A DNA stretch of 64,000 nucleotides, taken from positions 124,001-188,000 of the forward strand of contig NC_052495.1 in the NCBI RefSeq assembly GCF_009730915.1, in the 5' to 3' direction. The stretch is from Dioscorea cayenensis subsp. rotundata. Lineage: Eukaryota; Streptophyta; Magnoliopsida; Dioscoreales; Dioscoreaceae. A program made the translations under genes and the position numbers. Positions 10,994 to 22,750 of the stretch are shown in pieces; position 1 is the stretch's first letter, and each line of letters begins with the position of its first letter. Under the pieces are notes generated by a model. That model was not told the DNA's origin. It did no database searches and saw only the letters and a program-made list of their open reading frames with translations.

Positions 10994-13900
10994 GGCAGCT
11001 ACTCATGAGAAATAATAGTGGAATGCTAGGTACAATGACAGTGACAGATATTTGATATGATAAGAGTTTGGTTTCTTTGCTTCTACTTCAGTGACAAATA
11101 CCAGTTAAATACTGCCCTGGTTTGAAGCAAAAGTAAGTTTGAAATGGCAAGAAGGGGACATTCAACCTAAAAGATATTCAAATCTCAACCATATCAAATT
11201 AGAGTTTATAAAGAGGGAAATGCTATTAAAAAAATAAACAAGTATTTAACATTGTAAAACTAGTGGATATGCATTTCTTAGGCTTCAAAATCACAGGTTC
11301 CTGAATTCAAGAAAAGAAAGAAATGAGAAGGAAACAAGTGGATGACATTTGAGAGCTGCACTGTAACTGAATGAAACTTCAAGGACTCAAATATGTGATA
11401 TCATCAGAAAGTAGGTAAGGAGAAAGATTTTATATTCTCCTGAAACTCTTCAGGCTTTACTTTGAGGAATAACCACCATCAAATCGAAATAATTGCACAG
11501 TGATCTTTTCTATATATATATATATATATTAACTTATCATGAAACTTTATGATATCAAAATTTCAGATTGCTGGTGAAAAAGAATGAAGTTTGTCAGTGG
11601 AAATTGAATAAAACAACAAAATAAGTTTTGAGTACACTGCCACAAACACCAAAAATTTCATACAAGTCATAATGTATGATAGAAGAGTTCTAAGAAACAT
11701 ACCTTAATATAAAATAAAATCCATACTCGTGTAAGCAAATTGCTAACAATATATGCATACGAAACTAGGCATTTGTTCTGCTCTAGCTTGCTATCCACTT
11801 ATTCTTGATGATACCAATGAAATTTGTAGCATGCTTCAAGGATTTCATCTACAATGATATCTTTTTGAGAATCATACAGTCCAAATGGAAGAAAGATTGC
11901 ACCCGCCAGTGTCACTCAGCATTTCACATTGTGAATTATGTATGCACAACTACAAAATATTTTTTTTTTTAAATTCAAAATATTACATTAGTAGATGTTT
12001 GAGCATTTAAGTATGGAATTATCTACGTCTTACTCCAGTCAGCATAATCAAAAACAGTAAATTTTAGGTGAGGGTTTCTTTGACAAAAAATCTATTGTTG
12101 GCCTTGGTCTTTCATCAGCATGAGACAAGACGGTCAAGGTCAGTAAGACACCATTCACGCATATTTACACTATTACTTGATTTGCAAGAACAAATATATA
12201 TATATATATATATATAAACTGCTCCAAAATGCAGCAATATCATTTACTTGTCACTCAAAGTAATTTTCAAGATTCCAAATGTTTCACATCATTACTCATT
12301 AGCAAGCAAGTGATGGAAGAAAAAAAAAATTAAACATTTTTCCTGAAACTCTTGAGGTTTACTTTGAAGAATAACCAGCATCAAGTTGAAATATATTATA
12401 TAAGTTTACTCACCATCAAACTTTATGATGTCAAAATCTAAAACTGAAGGTGATAAATAATGAAATATAACCACAAAAATATTAAGTCTTGGATACACTA
12501 TCACAGACAGCAAATTTATCTTAGCTTAGTACTGAATGACATAATCGTTCTGAAATGCACCACATAATATTGAATGATGTCAAAATCTAAAATTGCCAGT
12601 GATAAATAATGAAATATAACCACAAATAATAAGCCTTACATATGCTATCATCAACACCAAACTTTTCTTAGCTTAATACTGAATGAGAAAAAGTTCTAAA
12701 ATACATACCATAATATCGAATGATGTCAAAATTTAAAATTGCCAGTGGTAAATAATGAAATAAAAACCACAAAATAATAAGCCTTGCATACACTATCGCA
12801 AGCACCAATCTTTTCTTATCTTAGTAATGAATGATATAACAGTTCTAAAATGCACCCCATAATATATTGAATGATGTCAGAATTTAAAATTTCTGGGGAT
12901 AAAAAATGAAATAAAAACCACAAATAATACGTCTTGAATACACTATCACAGACACCAAACTTTTCTTAGCTTAGCACTGAATGATTAAGAGTTCTAAAAT
13001 ACATACCATAATATTGAATGATGCCAAAATTTAAAATTTCTGGTGATAAATAATGAAATAAAAACCACTATTTATAAGTCTCGCATATATTATCACAGAC
13101 ACAAAGCTTTTCTGAGCTTAATACTGAATGATATAAGAGTTCTAAAATACATACCATGACATTGAATCAGAAGAGCACCCATGTAAGACAATTACCAACA
13201 GTTGATCTAGGCATTCCTTCACTGATTTGCTTCCTCATTCTAGATTGCCGCAAGTCCTGCATTTGCTTTCGGTTCACTAATTTATAATGGCTTGATATCT
13301 GCTTGTAGGTCCTGATTATGCAGATGAGGTTTGAGGTGACATAATGATATTTGAAGGTTACAATAATATCCTTTAGAGAATCCTAATGGAAGGTAGACAA
13401 TACACAACAGTAACCGAGAGTGGAGAAGCTTATCAACTCCTTGATCTTCATTTCTAATTCAGTCTATACATGAAAGAATCCTAATGCCATACAAATTAAC
13501 CTGAGAAATCAGTGTGTATGTGTAGTGAAATGCAGCTACCGAAGGCACACATTAAGCAAGGGAAAAACACTTCCTCAAAGACTACTCATGTTAATTTTAA
13601 TAACATCAAAAGAAAAGAAAAGAAAAAAGGAACTGTCTTTCCCACTTCAATTAGCTAAAAAATTCACATCAATCACTCAAGTTTCAGGAAAAAAAAAAAA
13701 ATCAGCAGGCCTTTAGGTTTCCACATCCATCAAATCCTCAATAAACACTAAAATCAACCAATCAAGATGATACACAAGACTCATACACCCAGATAATCAA
13801 CAAAAGCTCAAAGCTCAATGAATTTTCAAGCAAATAACTGAAATGGGGTCTGCAACATAGATTTAAGACCAAAGACAGAGGAATCACCAAACAATCTATG

Positions 13901-14462
13901 CAGCAGAAGTACCAATCCAGAGAAACAAAGCAGAAACTTGAACAAATGGGTCAAATTCCCACCTTAAGAGCCAAACCCTACGCAGCGCGCCATTGCAACC
14001 AAGCATTCAAGCTCTCTCTCACAAACACCCGATATCAAACAAACCACTTTTCAGCACTACTTCTGCAAATAGTTTTTCTCTCAGGGTTATGGCCACAAAA
14101 AATCCCTTATATTTTTTCCCAGGGATATTTTTACAATTTTTTTTTTTAAAAAAAAAAAACCACAAAACCACACAAAAATAAAAAATAAAAACAATTTCCT
14201 TAATTAATTATTGTATATATAAAATAATTGAGGACTATTCCGAAATTTAATTTATCATTATTTTGTAGTACTCTTTATTTACGGAAAAGTCCAAAAACAA
14301 ACAAAAGAAATCCAAATTAGTCCTTTCCTCGTTTCAAGCCTTCTTCGTAACTATCGCCCGCCTTCGATGCTCTCGATGCTCCCAAACTTCACCAAATAAC
14401 CGTCTTTCTTCTTCTCCTCCGCTCCCAAACCCTCGCCCTTCTCTCCTCCTCGATCCCCATCA
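10994..14462. other. Region between divergent WEB and plastid E2 genes
   Basis: No protein-coding gene was recognised in 3.5 kb. It probably includes the WEB gene's 5' leader and possibly a leader intron, and the E2 promoter at its right end (GC-richer from ~14330, with CTCCTCC-type leader sequence). Its middle holds the ~147-bp tandem array listed separately. A poly-T/poly-A junction lies at 14130-14160. Confidence 0.5.
12421..13164. repeat. Tandem array of ~147-bp repeats, five copies
   Basis: Five diverged head-to-tail units begin near 12421, 12572, 12718, 12869 and 13017. Each opens with (A/T)ATGATGTCAAAATTTAAAA and contains GATAAATAATGAAATA, ACACTATCACAGACACC, TTTTCTTAGCTTA and AGTTCTAAAATACATACC in that order. 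A more degraded related unit occurs around 11548-11712. Unit length varies from 146 to 151 bp by eye. No coding capacity. Confidence 0.88.
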
Positions 14463-17125
14463 ATGGCGGCATCACTCCAGCTCGGCACCGCCTTCGTCCC
14501 CACCTCCACCTCCTACCTTCGCCGCCGCTCCCCCTCCGTTGCCACTCCCCCTCGCCGTGCCTCCCCCCGTGTCTCCGCTAAGATCCGTGAGATCTTCATG
14601 CCGGCTCTCAGCTCTACCATGACTGAAGGAAAGATCGTGTCTTGGGTCAAGGCCGAGGGTGACCAGCTCTCCAAAGGCGACAGTGTTGTCGTTGTTGAGT
14701 CTGATAAGGCTGACATGGATGTGGAGACCTTCTATGATGGATACCTCGCTGCCATCATTGTTGATGAGGGTTCCTCCGCTCCGGTTGGGTCCGCCATCGC
14801 ATTGCTTGCTGAGACGGTTGAGGAGATCGCTCTTGCTAAGTCTCAGGCTTCGTCTTCATCGCCTTCTGCTCCGGCTCCGGCCTCTCCCCCTCCTCCTCCT
14901 CCTGAAGCTGTTCCGGAAACCCTAGCTTCGCCTCCGCCACCGAAATCAGCTCCGGTTTCGGCTTCTTCTACGCATCCGGCATCGGAAAGTGGCCAGCGGA
15001 TTGTGGCAACGCCTTATGCGAGGAAACTCGCCAAGGATCTAAAGGTGGAGCTTGGATCGGTGGTTGGGACTGGGCCAATGGGACGGGTTGTCGCCAAGGA
15101 CGTCGAAGCTGCTGCTGCTGCTTCTCCGGTTTTGAGCACTCCGGTGAAATCCGTCTCTGATTCAGCTCCTGTGAAGACTCCGGCTATTGAATTGGGGAGT
15201 GTTGTGCCATTCACTACAATGCAGAAGGCAGTGAGCCGGAACATGGTTGAAACCCTCTCCGTTCCAACATTCCGGGTTGGGTACACCATCACCACTGATG
15301 CACTTGATAATCTTTACAAGAAAGTGAGATGCTTTCCCTCTTCCCTTTCGTTTTCTTGTGATTTTGAGTAGAAAGTAGCAAAATTTGCAAGATTTCTGAT
15401 TGATTTGTGATGTGAGGATAGATAAAATCAAAAGGAGTGACTATGACTGCATTGTTAGCAAAGGCCACAGCCATGGCTTTGACAAAGCACCCTGTGGTCA
15501 ATTCATGCTGTAGAGATGGTAAGAGCTTCACTTATAATAGCAGCATAAACATTGCTGTTGCAGTTGCCATGGATGGAGGATTGATCACTCCAGTCCTTCA
15601 GGATGCTGACAAGGTTTGATTTTCTTTGTGTCATCTACTCTCTTTTCTGTTTAGTGTCCAATTAAATTGGTGTTGCTTTGTAGTTGGATATTTACTCATT
15701 GTCGAGGAAATGGAAGGAGTTGGTTGATAAGGCTCGGGCTAAGCAATTGCAAACTCATGAGTACAGCTTGGGTAATCAAAAAATGTCAAATGTCTTTTTA
15801 ATTATGATATGGAAGTGGTTATATCTTTCTTGCAGTTGATTGCCTTTCTTCAGTTCGTAGTTGATTTTCACACTGATAAATATTGTTTAGCACGTGACTT
15901 TGCTGCATTGTTTTTTTTTTTCATCGGATCTCAAAGATTGCTTTCCAAAACATACTTATGTTTTACTAATTGCTTTGACATTTCTACATGGGCTCTCACT
16001 TCCATTCAAGTAGAGCTTATTGCTACCTTCCTAAATAGTCTAATAATATGAGCTGGAGTTTCATCAGAATTATATCTTTTTTTTACTTTTGAATCATGTT
16101 GAAGTGCTTAAGAAGCAGTGATGATTAGGGCAATAGATTTATGTGCACTAGGTTCCTCCTAGAATCCCTTTCAACTAAGCCAGACCTAACCTAAAAACCA
16201 GGAAATGTAATAATTTGAAACACCAAAGTATAACCAATTTTTTATGCATATGACAACTTGGTTAGGTACAACTTCTATTCCTTCCTAAAATTAGCTAAAC
16301 ATGTCTTCACCCACTTTCAACAGCTCATTGTTATTGTTATTGCAACAAATAAAAAAATCATGCAATCAACATCCTTTGCTGACCAAATATCACCCTTCCA
16401 TCAGGATGGGGCTTGCTGTAATTTTGGGAGGGTTACTACACAGGAATATCATGTTGTATTGAACATTGATCCTTAGAGGGATAAACAAGTAGGCCAAATA
16501 GCTATGAGATAAAACACTGGAAGAATGTGCAGAAAAAGCACTAGATATCCAACCATGTTTGGATTGGAGAGGAGCCATTCCATTTAAACCATGTTTCATT
16601 TAGAACTGTTAAAAAAGTGGTAATATTGTTCACCATCTTGCATTCTGTTTTGCGTAGTATGTCACATAATTTACTTCACAGGCACGTTTACTCTATCAAA
16701 CCTTGGGATGTTTGGTGTTGACCGGTTCGATGCAATTTTGCCTACTGGAACTGTAAGTTAACTTCACCACAATAATCTCAACTATGATATTCCAAGACAA
16801 TCGTCTGTAAACTATGGCAAGCCTTCCATGAGACAAGATTTTAACGATGAACCTCACCTCAGGGAGCAATCATGGCCGTCGGTGCATCCCAACCAACTGT
16901 TGTTGCCACCAAGGATGGTCGGATTGGTATGAAGAATCAGATGCAGGTATCATCTTTTGCCCATTCAATCATTTGTTTCGAACTTCTAAGTTTCACACAA
17001 TCGACCGTGAATCTTTTCAGGTGAATATCACTGCTGATCATCGTGTTATTTACGGAGCTGATCTTGCAGCCTTCTTGCAAACCCTTGCAAAAATCATTGA
17101 GGATCCCAAAGATCTAACTTTCTAA
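14463..17125 (+). CDS. EMB3003: Plastid pyruvate dehydrogenase E2 (dihydrolipoyl acetyltransferase)
   Basis: Six exons (14463-15323, 15422-15613, 15684-15771, 16682-16752, 16863-16946, 17021-17125) encode ~466 aa. Residues 1-39 are rich in Ser/Arg/Pro, a plausible chloroplast transit peptide, with the mature protein starting near AKIREIFMPALSSTMTEGKI. A single lipoyl domain follows, with the lipoylated lysine K82 in ESDKADMDVE. An Ala/Pro-rich linker leads to the E1/E3-binding domain (RIVATPYARKLAKDLKVEL, GTGPMGRVVAKDVE), then the acetyltransferase domain. The active-site region reads TADHRVIYGAD: the His is kept, but the Asp of the usual HRxxDG is Tyr, as in plant plastid E2s. The start of the mature region and the ending IIEDPKDLTF resemble Arabidopsis At1g34430 (EMB3003) more than LTA2. 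It makes acetyl-CoA for fatty acid synthesis in the stroma. No lesions seen. Confidence 0.93.
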
Positions 17126-17714
17126 TTGCTTCTACAACACCAGTAATTCTTCAAACTCTTAATCTGCCTGCCTTCATGAGATTTTGATGTTGTTGTGCCT
17201 AAAGAAATTAGGTTTTTTTCAGTAGAAAATTTGTGTTTGTTGTAACTCCAGTTAGTCACCTGTTTCATGTCAGGCTTAACAACTTGTAGGATATGCAGGC
17301 TCTGTTGTTTTCTCTTCCTGTTTTATCTCTTCTCTGATTCTTTGTTTTGGAGAATGTTTTTGTTGTGGCCTTCTTCTGCCAATAAATTTGAACAAGAGAA
17401 CCTTGTTAATTATAAATTAAAGGATTGATTTTTTATTTTATTTTATTCTTCTTTTGTATTTTTTGCCAACAGTCTTCTTTAAGAAATGAATGAGTTTAAG
17501 ATGTTTGGTTAAACTTTATCATATATGCTTACACACACACACATAGTCATAACTAAGGACACCAATAACACAGCTTAATGCATCTTTACACAACAAAATA
17601 AATCAGATATTTGTTTTAACACCATAATTAAGGCCTAAAACAAAACCCACCAATACACACTGATTCATCTTTATTAATGAAAACAAACATGTATTATTTT
17701 TTACTCCTTTAAAT
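17126..17714. other. Convergent 3' UTRs of E2 and UPF0496 genes
   Basis: T-rich 3' untranslated sequence of the plus-strand E2 gene, a (CA)n run at 17531-17541, and the 3' end of the minus-strand gene. No other feature seen. Confidence 0.55.
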
Positions 17715-18779
17715 TCAAAGACCCTTATCCTTCAAAACTCCCAACATCTCATTCCTTCCTCTAATCACCACATTAAACACTTCATCCACAACAGCATCAA
17801 ACATTTCTACACTTTCACTAAGCTCAGCAGACTTGCTCCTCAGCAACTCAATGCCACTCTGAAACCTCTCCTTATCCTCAACAACCCCTTGCACCACCTG
17901 TTCTTTCAGCTCTCCGACAACCTTATCGACCTTTTCATGTTCAACCAAAACAAGCCTCGAACCGTTCTCCGATGATGACAACGATAGAGAACTCTTCTCC
18001 CGGAAACGGGCTACTAATGCCTCGAGCATTTCCATAAACAACTTCAGTTCCGGGAACTTCCTACCAAACGCACAATCACCTTCCATATTAATTGAAACCG
18101 GCGATACGATCGCCGATACTAATAACAATGATAAAATTACCATTACACTCTTTGCAGCAAATATGATCATAGAAACACTCTTATCATGCTTTTTACTGCA
18201 TCCTTTTAATGGCATCATCAAACTACAAACCTTCGTCTTTTCATGCTGCAACACAGTCTTCCTCTTCTGCTGTTGCTGCTGCTGCAATGTTTCTAACCCC
18301 TTACATTCAATGATCTTGTTCAGTGTTACCATGCAAGAAGAAAGATCATCGTCTTCCTCGTATCGACTCAAGCTTTCAATAGCAAAACTGACTGTCATTC
18401 GATACCTATGAGTTGCGGAGATTGCAGACTTCATTGAATTGCAGAGATCTAGCAAGGTTATGGTTGCATCCATGTAATGATTAAACCAGTCTTGTTCCAC
18501 TTCACAAAAGATAGGAAGATCAAACCTTTTGAGGAAGGATAGAAGATCAAGCTGCAACTTCTTTAAAACATTCATGGCTTCAATGGACCAGTGAAGGGAC
18601 ACTGAACTCTCAGCCAAGGACTTCTCTAGTTTTTTAAGGCATTCTATAAGAGAAGAACGAAAGGTGGCAGCTTCTTCAGAGAATGGGCATTGAGAACTTG
18701 GAGACTTGAGCTTGTATAAAAAAGGATGCATGCATGGAAGGGCTGATCTTCCTCTTCTTCTTCCCATGAAGAAGAACAT
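17715..18779 (-). CDS. UPF0496 / BPS1-like protein
   Basis: An intronless frame of 354 aa. It begins MFFFMGRRRGRS; the second Met (residue 5) is an equally plausible start. Features are a conserved-looking N-terminal helical part (FRSSLIECLKKLEKSLAE, then DLLSFLKRFDLPIFCEVEQDW), a polyQ tract at residues 166-171, one strong hydrophobic segment at ~202-227 (SMIIFAAKSVMVILSLLLVS), and a C-terminal helical part. This layout fits the plant UPF0496 protein 4 / BYPASS1-like group. BYPASS1 limits a root-derived mobile signal in Arabidopsis, but a shared function for this copy is inference. The single-exon structure is normal for the family. Upstream lies a duplicated 80-bp block. Confidence 0.75.
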   Translation of the reverse strand: MFFFMGRRRGRSALPCMHPFLYKLKSPSSQCPFSEEAATFRSSLIECLKKLEKSLAESSVSLHWSIEAMNVLKKLQLDLLSFLKRFDLPIFCEVEQDWFNHYMDATITLLDLCNSMKSAISATHRYRMTVSFAIESLSRYEEDDDLSSCMVTLNKIIECKGLETLQQQQQQKRKTVLQHEKTKVCSLMMPLKGCSKKHDKSVSMIIFAAKSVMVILSLLLVSAIVSPVSINMEGDCAFGRKFPELKLFMEMLEALVARFREKSSLSLSSSENGSRLVLVEHEKVDKVVGELKEQVVQGVVEDKERFQSGIELLRSKSAELSESVEMFDAVVDEVFNVVIRGRNEMLGVLKDKGL

Positions 18780-18944
18780 TCACAAGAATCAAAAACTCTA
18801 AATTTTCTTTTGTTTTGAAGGATATGTTAAGGGAATGGCATCATGCTTAGAGATGGATGAAATGCTTGAATACTTTGATATGTTAGCTTCCTTTCCATGT
18901 TTCTATAAAAGAAGAGATGTGAAGAAGAGAAAATGGATGGAAAT

Positions 18945-19104
18945 GAATGTTTAATTTGCATCATGAAGAATACGTGGTAATGAAGAACTCATTGGTGAAG
19001 TAGCTGGAAAGATTAAGAGTCACGGAATGTTTAATTTGCATCATGAAGAATACGTGGTAATGAAGAACTCATTGGTGAAGTTGAAGGAAAGAATAAGAGT
19101 CACG
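18945..19104. repeat. 80-bp tandem duplication upstream of the UPF0496 gene
   Basis: Two adjacent units (18945-19024 and 19025-19104) both contain GAATGTTTAATTTGCATCAT, GAAGAATACGTGGTAATGAA and AAGAGTCACG. They differ at only a few positions, so the duplication is recent. It sits ~170-325 bp upstream of the minus-strand UPF0496 start and could double any promoter element (for example TACGTGG, an ABRE-like core). Confidence 0.9.
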
Positions 19105-19520
19105 CAATGGACAACCTCTATTATTCAAGTCCGTCCATGAAAAGTGGCCATTTTTTAACTTCTACAAATATATATATATATATGATAATAAAAAAATTAA
19201 TGTAGTTTATACCAAAATTTCCCATCAACTGGCTAAAGATAATACCAAGTTTGAAGGATTGTGCTCTATTGGTAGTCGGGTCCCCATTAGAAATCTTCAC
19301 AAGTGGTGAGAATACGAATCATGGTGAGGGCACATTTCTGGGAGTGTGAGTAGTGGTTGTGTATGGATGATCCCAGCGCCCATATATGCGCAGACCCCGT
19401 CCCCACTTGCTCTGTCGATGCTTGTGCACGCCCCTGCTTTTTTTAGCAGCTTAGCCGCTCATCTTGACAAAAAAAAAATTGAAAGATTACATGGTCGATT
19501 ATAATATATTCATATAAATT

Positions 19521-20474
19521 TTAATAGTCAGTCAATCTACAAACAATAGATCTACAAATATATATATTTAACATAATCTGAGTCGTCTTTAGAATTTATG
19601 ATATTTAGTTTAATTAATATTGATTAAAAATAAAAAGAAAAAAGAAAAGAAAAGGGGAGGAAAGAAGGGTCAATTGTCCATGTACTTGTTTGAGAATGGC
19701 AAGAAGAGTATATTGCTCTTGCTTGTAATCCAACATTATGAATGTGAAGGAGCATGACATAAAAAAAAATAAAAATAAAAAAAATAAAAAAAATCCTTAA
19801 ATTGAAGTGAGAAATGCTTGGGGATGAAGAGTTGTTAGGTGAAACAAAATGTCAACATGTATGATTTTTTTAAAGTAAACGAACTTAAAAGAGTTAGACC
19901 GGCCAATGCAACCAATTTCGGCACAAATTTCTTCAATTCCGTCTTCTTGATTAAAAACCGAAAATAAATGTACTAGATATTGATGTATCCCTTCTTCAAT
20001 ATGGTCCCAACAACATCAAGCAATTTTTTTTAAATAATACACTCTATTTATATCTCAATCATACATTGAAAAATAATCGGAGCTCGACCTCAACCTCGAT
20101 CAACCTCCCGCAAAGGCGTCAAACACTCAACCCTGAACCATTTGCAGCATTGGCAACAACAACAACAAGCATACTGTTGTGCTTTAAGCAAACCATATGC
20201 TCTATTCTTAATTTGTTGTGCTTTAAACTACAGTAACTAGTGTACTTTTCTATTTGCATGTTCTTCAAGTGAGTGACGTTTGTTGCCTATTTGTCAATAA
20301 TAATAATAACAACAAGCATACTGTTCACCGATGATAAAAATCTGTTTTACTTTAGTGCATGTGAAGGCAAAAGTTCATACAAGAGAGATTTGCAAAGTCC
20401 ACAAACATTAAGTTTGAAATCAACAAAATCATCACAACTTTTATGTAATGATGAGAAAAGTGTGCAAAGGTATC
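19521..20474. repeat. Copy of the SDA1 downstream flank (segment D, upstream copy)
   Basis: Matches 47802-48885 with indels. Shared landmarks in the same order are TTAATAGTCAGTCAAT, ACATAATCTGAGTC, GTACTTGTTTGAGAATGGCA, GAAGGAGCATGACAT, GAGTTAGACCG, ACTGTTCACC and finally GATGAGAAAAGTGTGCAAAG. In the parent locus this segment lies downstream of SDA1. Here it lies immediately upstream of the SDA1 pseudogene, with the join at about 20475-20478. Confidence 0.88.
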
Positions 20475-21661
20475 CTCACCCTTGCTCATTCCACTGATCC
20501 TGTGGTCGCGAAAGACCTTGGTGATTTTGCCATGTTCCTTGCCCACGTCTACCCCTTGTACCCTTCCCACCTCGCTGATTTCCTTGTGAGCTTATTGATT
20601 TGCTTCGTTCTGATACTGGTTCGCTGCCTTTGTCTCTTCGGTGTCTTGTGCAGGCTCTCATTCTTCTCGTCAATAGAAAGGTATGTTTCTTGGGTGAATA
20701 GAAAATATGAGCTTTCTTTTGAATTACCTTTGTTTGTTTTGGTAGAACGGAGATTTTTTTAATAGTTTTTATTTTTTATTCAAGGTTTTCGTATTGTGTT
20801 TATTTGTTGTGGGATTTAGCAATTGGTGTTTTATAGTTGGAAATTTGCTTTGATGTGTGTAGATTAAGTGGAATAGTTGTGAATTAGGATTGAGATGGTT
20901 AATTTTGTTTTGGGAGTTTTAGACTTTAAGATTTGAAATAAATCAGAAGTTTGTTGCTTGCTATGAAAAATTTGGTTGGTAATTATTTTTATGAGTTCTA
21001 TCTAAATTTTTGAAGAGCCTTTGTTATTTGTCTGTTAATTGTGGCTTTAATTCTTCTTTTAGTTGTACCTGAGTGTTGTATTTACTGACTTGTAAAATTG
21101 TTGAAAGAATGTGGAAACTATTGAATTAAATTATGTGGCCACCATTTGCATCCTTTAGTAGTTGTTGGTTTTTCCCCCATACAAGAGTTTTTTAGATCCG
21201 TAAAAAGTAGAGAATGTGTTGTTCCTTAATTAATGCCATTGTGTTCTATATTTTAAAAATGTATATATGTTTCAGCATTTCATGAAAATGAGGGTAGGCA
21301 AAATTTTAGAGTTCTTAAGTATTATAAATGTCTTGCGTTTCATTTCACCTTGATAAGTAATCAAACTTTCTACACTTGTTTATAACCCTATTGACTCACT
21401 TTTTGATTCTTATGAACATTTGTTTGTTGATGATTATGATAATTGCTGAACTGAGTAAGATGAAATGAGGATATTGTCTTGGGCCTATAGATTTCAATTT
21501 GGTGTTATGTGAAAAAATAGGTGTGCCATGCCGTTAAGAGAGATAAATAAAAATGTTTTTTAATTAATTATGTGCTAAATATCATGGAGCTCTTGCTTGG
21601 AGTGACACCTTGTTTCTTGTTTTGATATTTGTTCCAAAAAATTTTCATGTGTGCTCAATTG

Positions 21662-22008
21662 TGTTAATACAGGGACCCCTAACTTCTTCATAACTCGAGT
21701 TACAAGGAAGGTTTGGTAGGGATATATAAGGCTAGGGAGATTGGCTCTCACAGACGATGTGGAACTATGGACCTGAGCCACTATGTCCCTAACACTCCCT
21801 AAGCCCACAGCGGATATGAGACCCAAGATCCTAGTCACGGCCGATCATAACCATACAGCTCTGATACCATGTTAATACAGGGACCCACCACCCTAACTTC
21901 TGCATAACTTGAGTTATAGAGAAGGTTTGGCAGGGACATATAAGGCTAGGGAGATTGGCTCTCACAAGCGATGTGGGACTATGGACCTGAGCCACTACAT
22001 CCCTAACA
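21662..22008 (-). mobile_element. TRIM retroelement (miniature LTR element), copy 1
   Basis: A 347-bp element in reverse orientation within the pseudogene's first intron. Two terminal repeats (21662-21794 and 21870-22008) each begin TGTTA and end AACA when read on either strand. Read on the minus strand, the first repeat is followed at once by TGGTATCAGAGC (complement of 21858-21869), the primer-binding site for initiator Met tRNA. A purine-rich tract (GGGCTTAGGGAG) precedes the second. The target duplication AATTG is present at 21657-21661 and 22009-22013; the parent SDA1 intron has a single AATTG (near 40006). No coding capacity, so it moved with help from another element. Confidence 0.93.
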
Positions 22009-22238
22009 AATTGATTGTTATTCTCAAGTTTATTAATTCATATTACAATTGGCAGGTTAACATTGAATCAAACTTGTTAATTTTGGATATCATTTTGTTA
22101 TATATTTTTAAAAAACTCTAATACGCTTTTTAACTGTTTGCCTCCAATTTTGTCTGTTTTTATATTCATGCAGTTAGTTGGTATTGAAGAAACTCTTGAA
22201 CTGTTATGGACCTTCAAATTCTTGGTGATCGAACTATG

Positions 22239-22750
22239 CGGAAATTGGCTTTTGCCCATGTTGTTCATAGCATCCGAAGAATGAAGCAGAAACATAAAAA
22301 TGAAGCCAACAATCGGAAACTGCAAAACATCTTATTTTTTATGCTACAGGTCTCCAGTGTTATGAGTATTTCATTATAGTCCCTTTTGTATTAGATTTTA
22401 AGATTTAGGAGCAGTGCATCTTCTTTGTGTCTCTAATTTTGCTTATTCCTGATTTGGGGCCCTTTTGTATTAGATTTTAAGATTTAGGAGCAGTGCATCT
22501 TCTTTGTGTCTCTAATTTTGCTTATTCCTGATTTGGGGGCGGAAATTGGCTTTTGTCCATGTTGTTCATAGCATCCGAAGAATGAAGCAGAAACATAAAA
22601 CTGAAGCCAACAATCGGAAACTGCAAAACATCTTATTTTTGATGCTACTGTGTCTCCAAAGTGTTATGAGTATTTCATTATAGTCCCGTTTGTATTAGAT
22701 TTTAAGATTTAGGAGCAGTGCATCTTCTTTGTGTCTCTAATTTTGCTTAT
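22239..22750 (+). repeat. Local duplication of pseudogene exon 2 and following intron
   Basis: The block with the second half of exon 2 (GCGGAAATTGGCTTTTG, 22239-22349) recurs at 22539-22650. The intron sequence beginning near CCCTTTTGTATTAGATTTTA appears three times (from about 22381, 22460 and 22686). The parent gene has each only once (40228-40450). This is a post-duplication tandem event that further breaks the pseudogene. Confidence 0.88.

Noticed and set aside
10994-13990. Large 5' UTR intron of the WEB gene
   Set aside because: Plausible, but donor and first exon could not be fixed without transcripts, so it is described only as a possibility.
19225-19460. SINE-like segment (GAGAATACGAATCATGG, then CCCGTCCCCACTTGC)
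   Set aside because: A tRNA-type box B could not be matched convincingly and no target duplication or tail was defined.
20448-20762. 104-aa frame resembling the N-terminal part of SDA1
   Set aside because: It is pseudogene exon 1 read across a frameshift and into the intron; not a separate gene.
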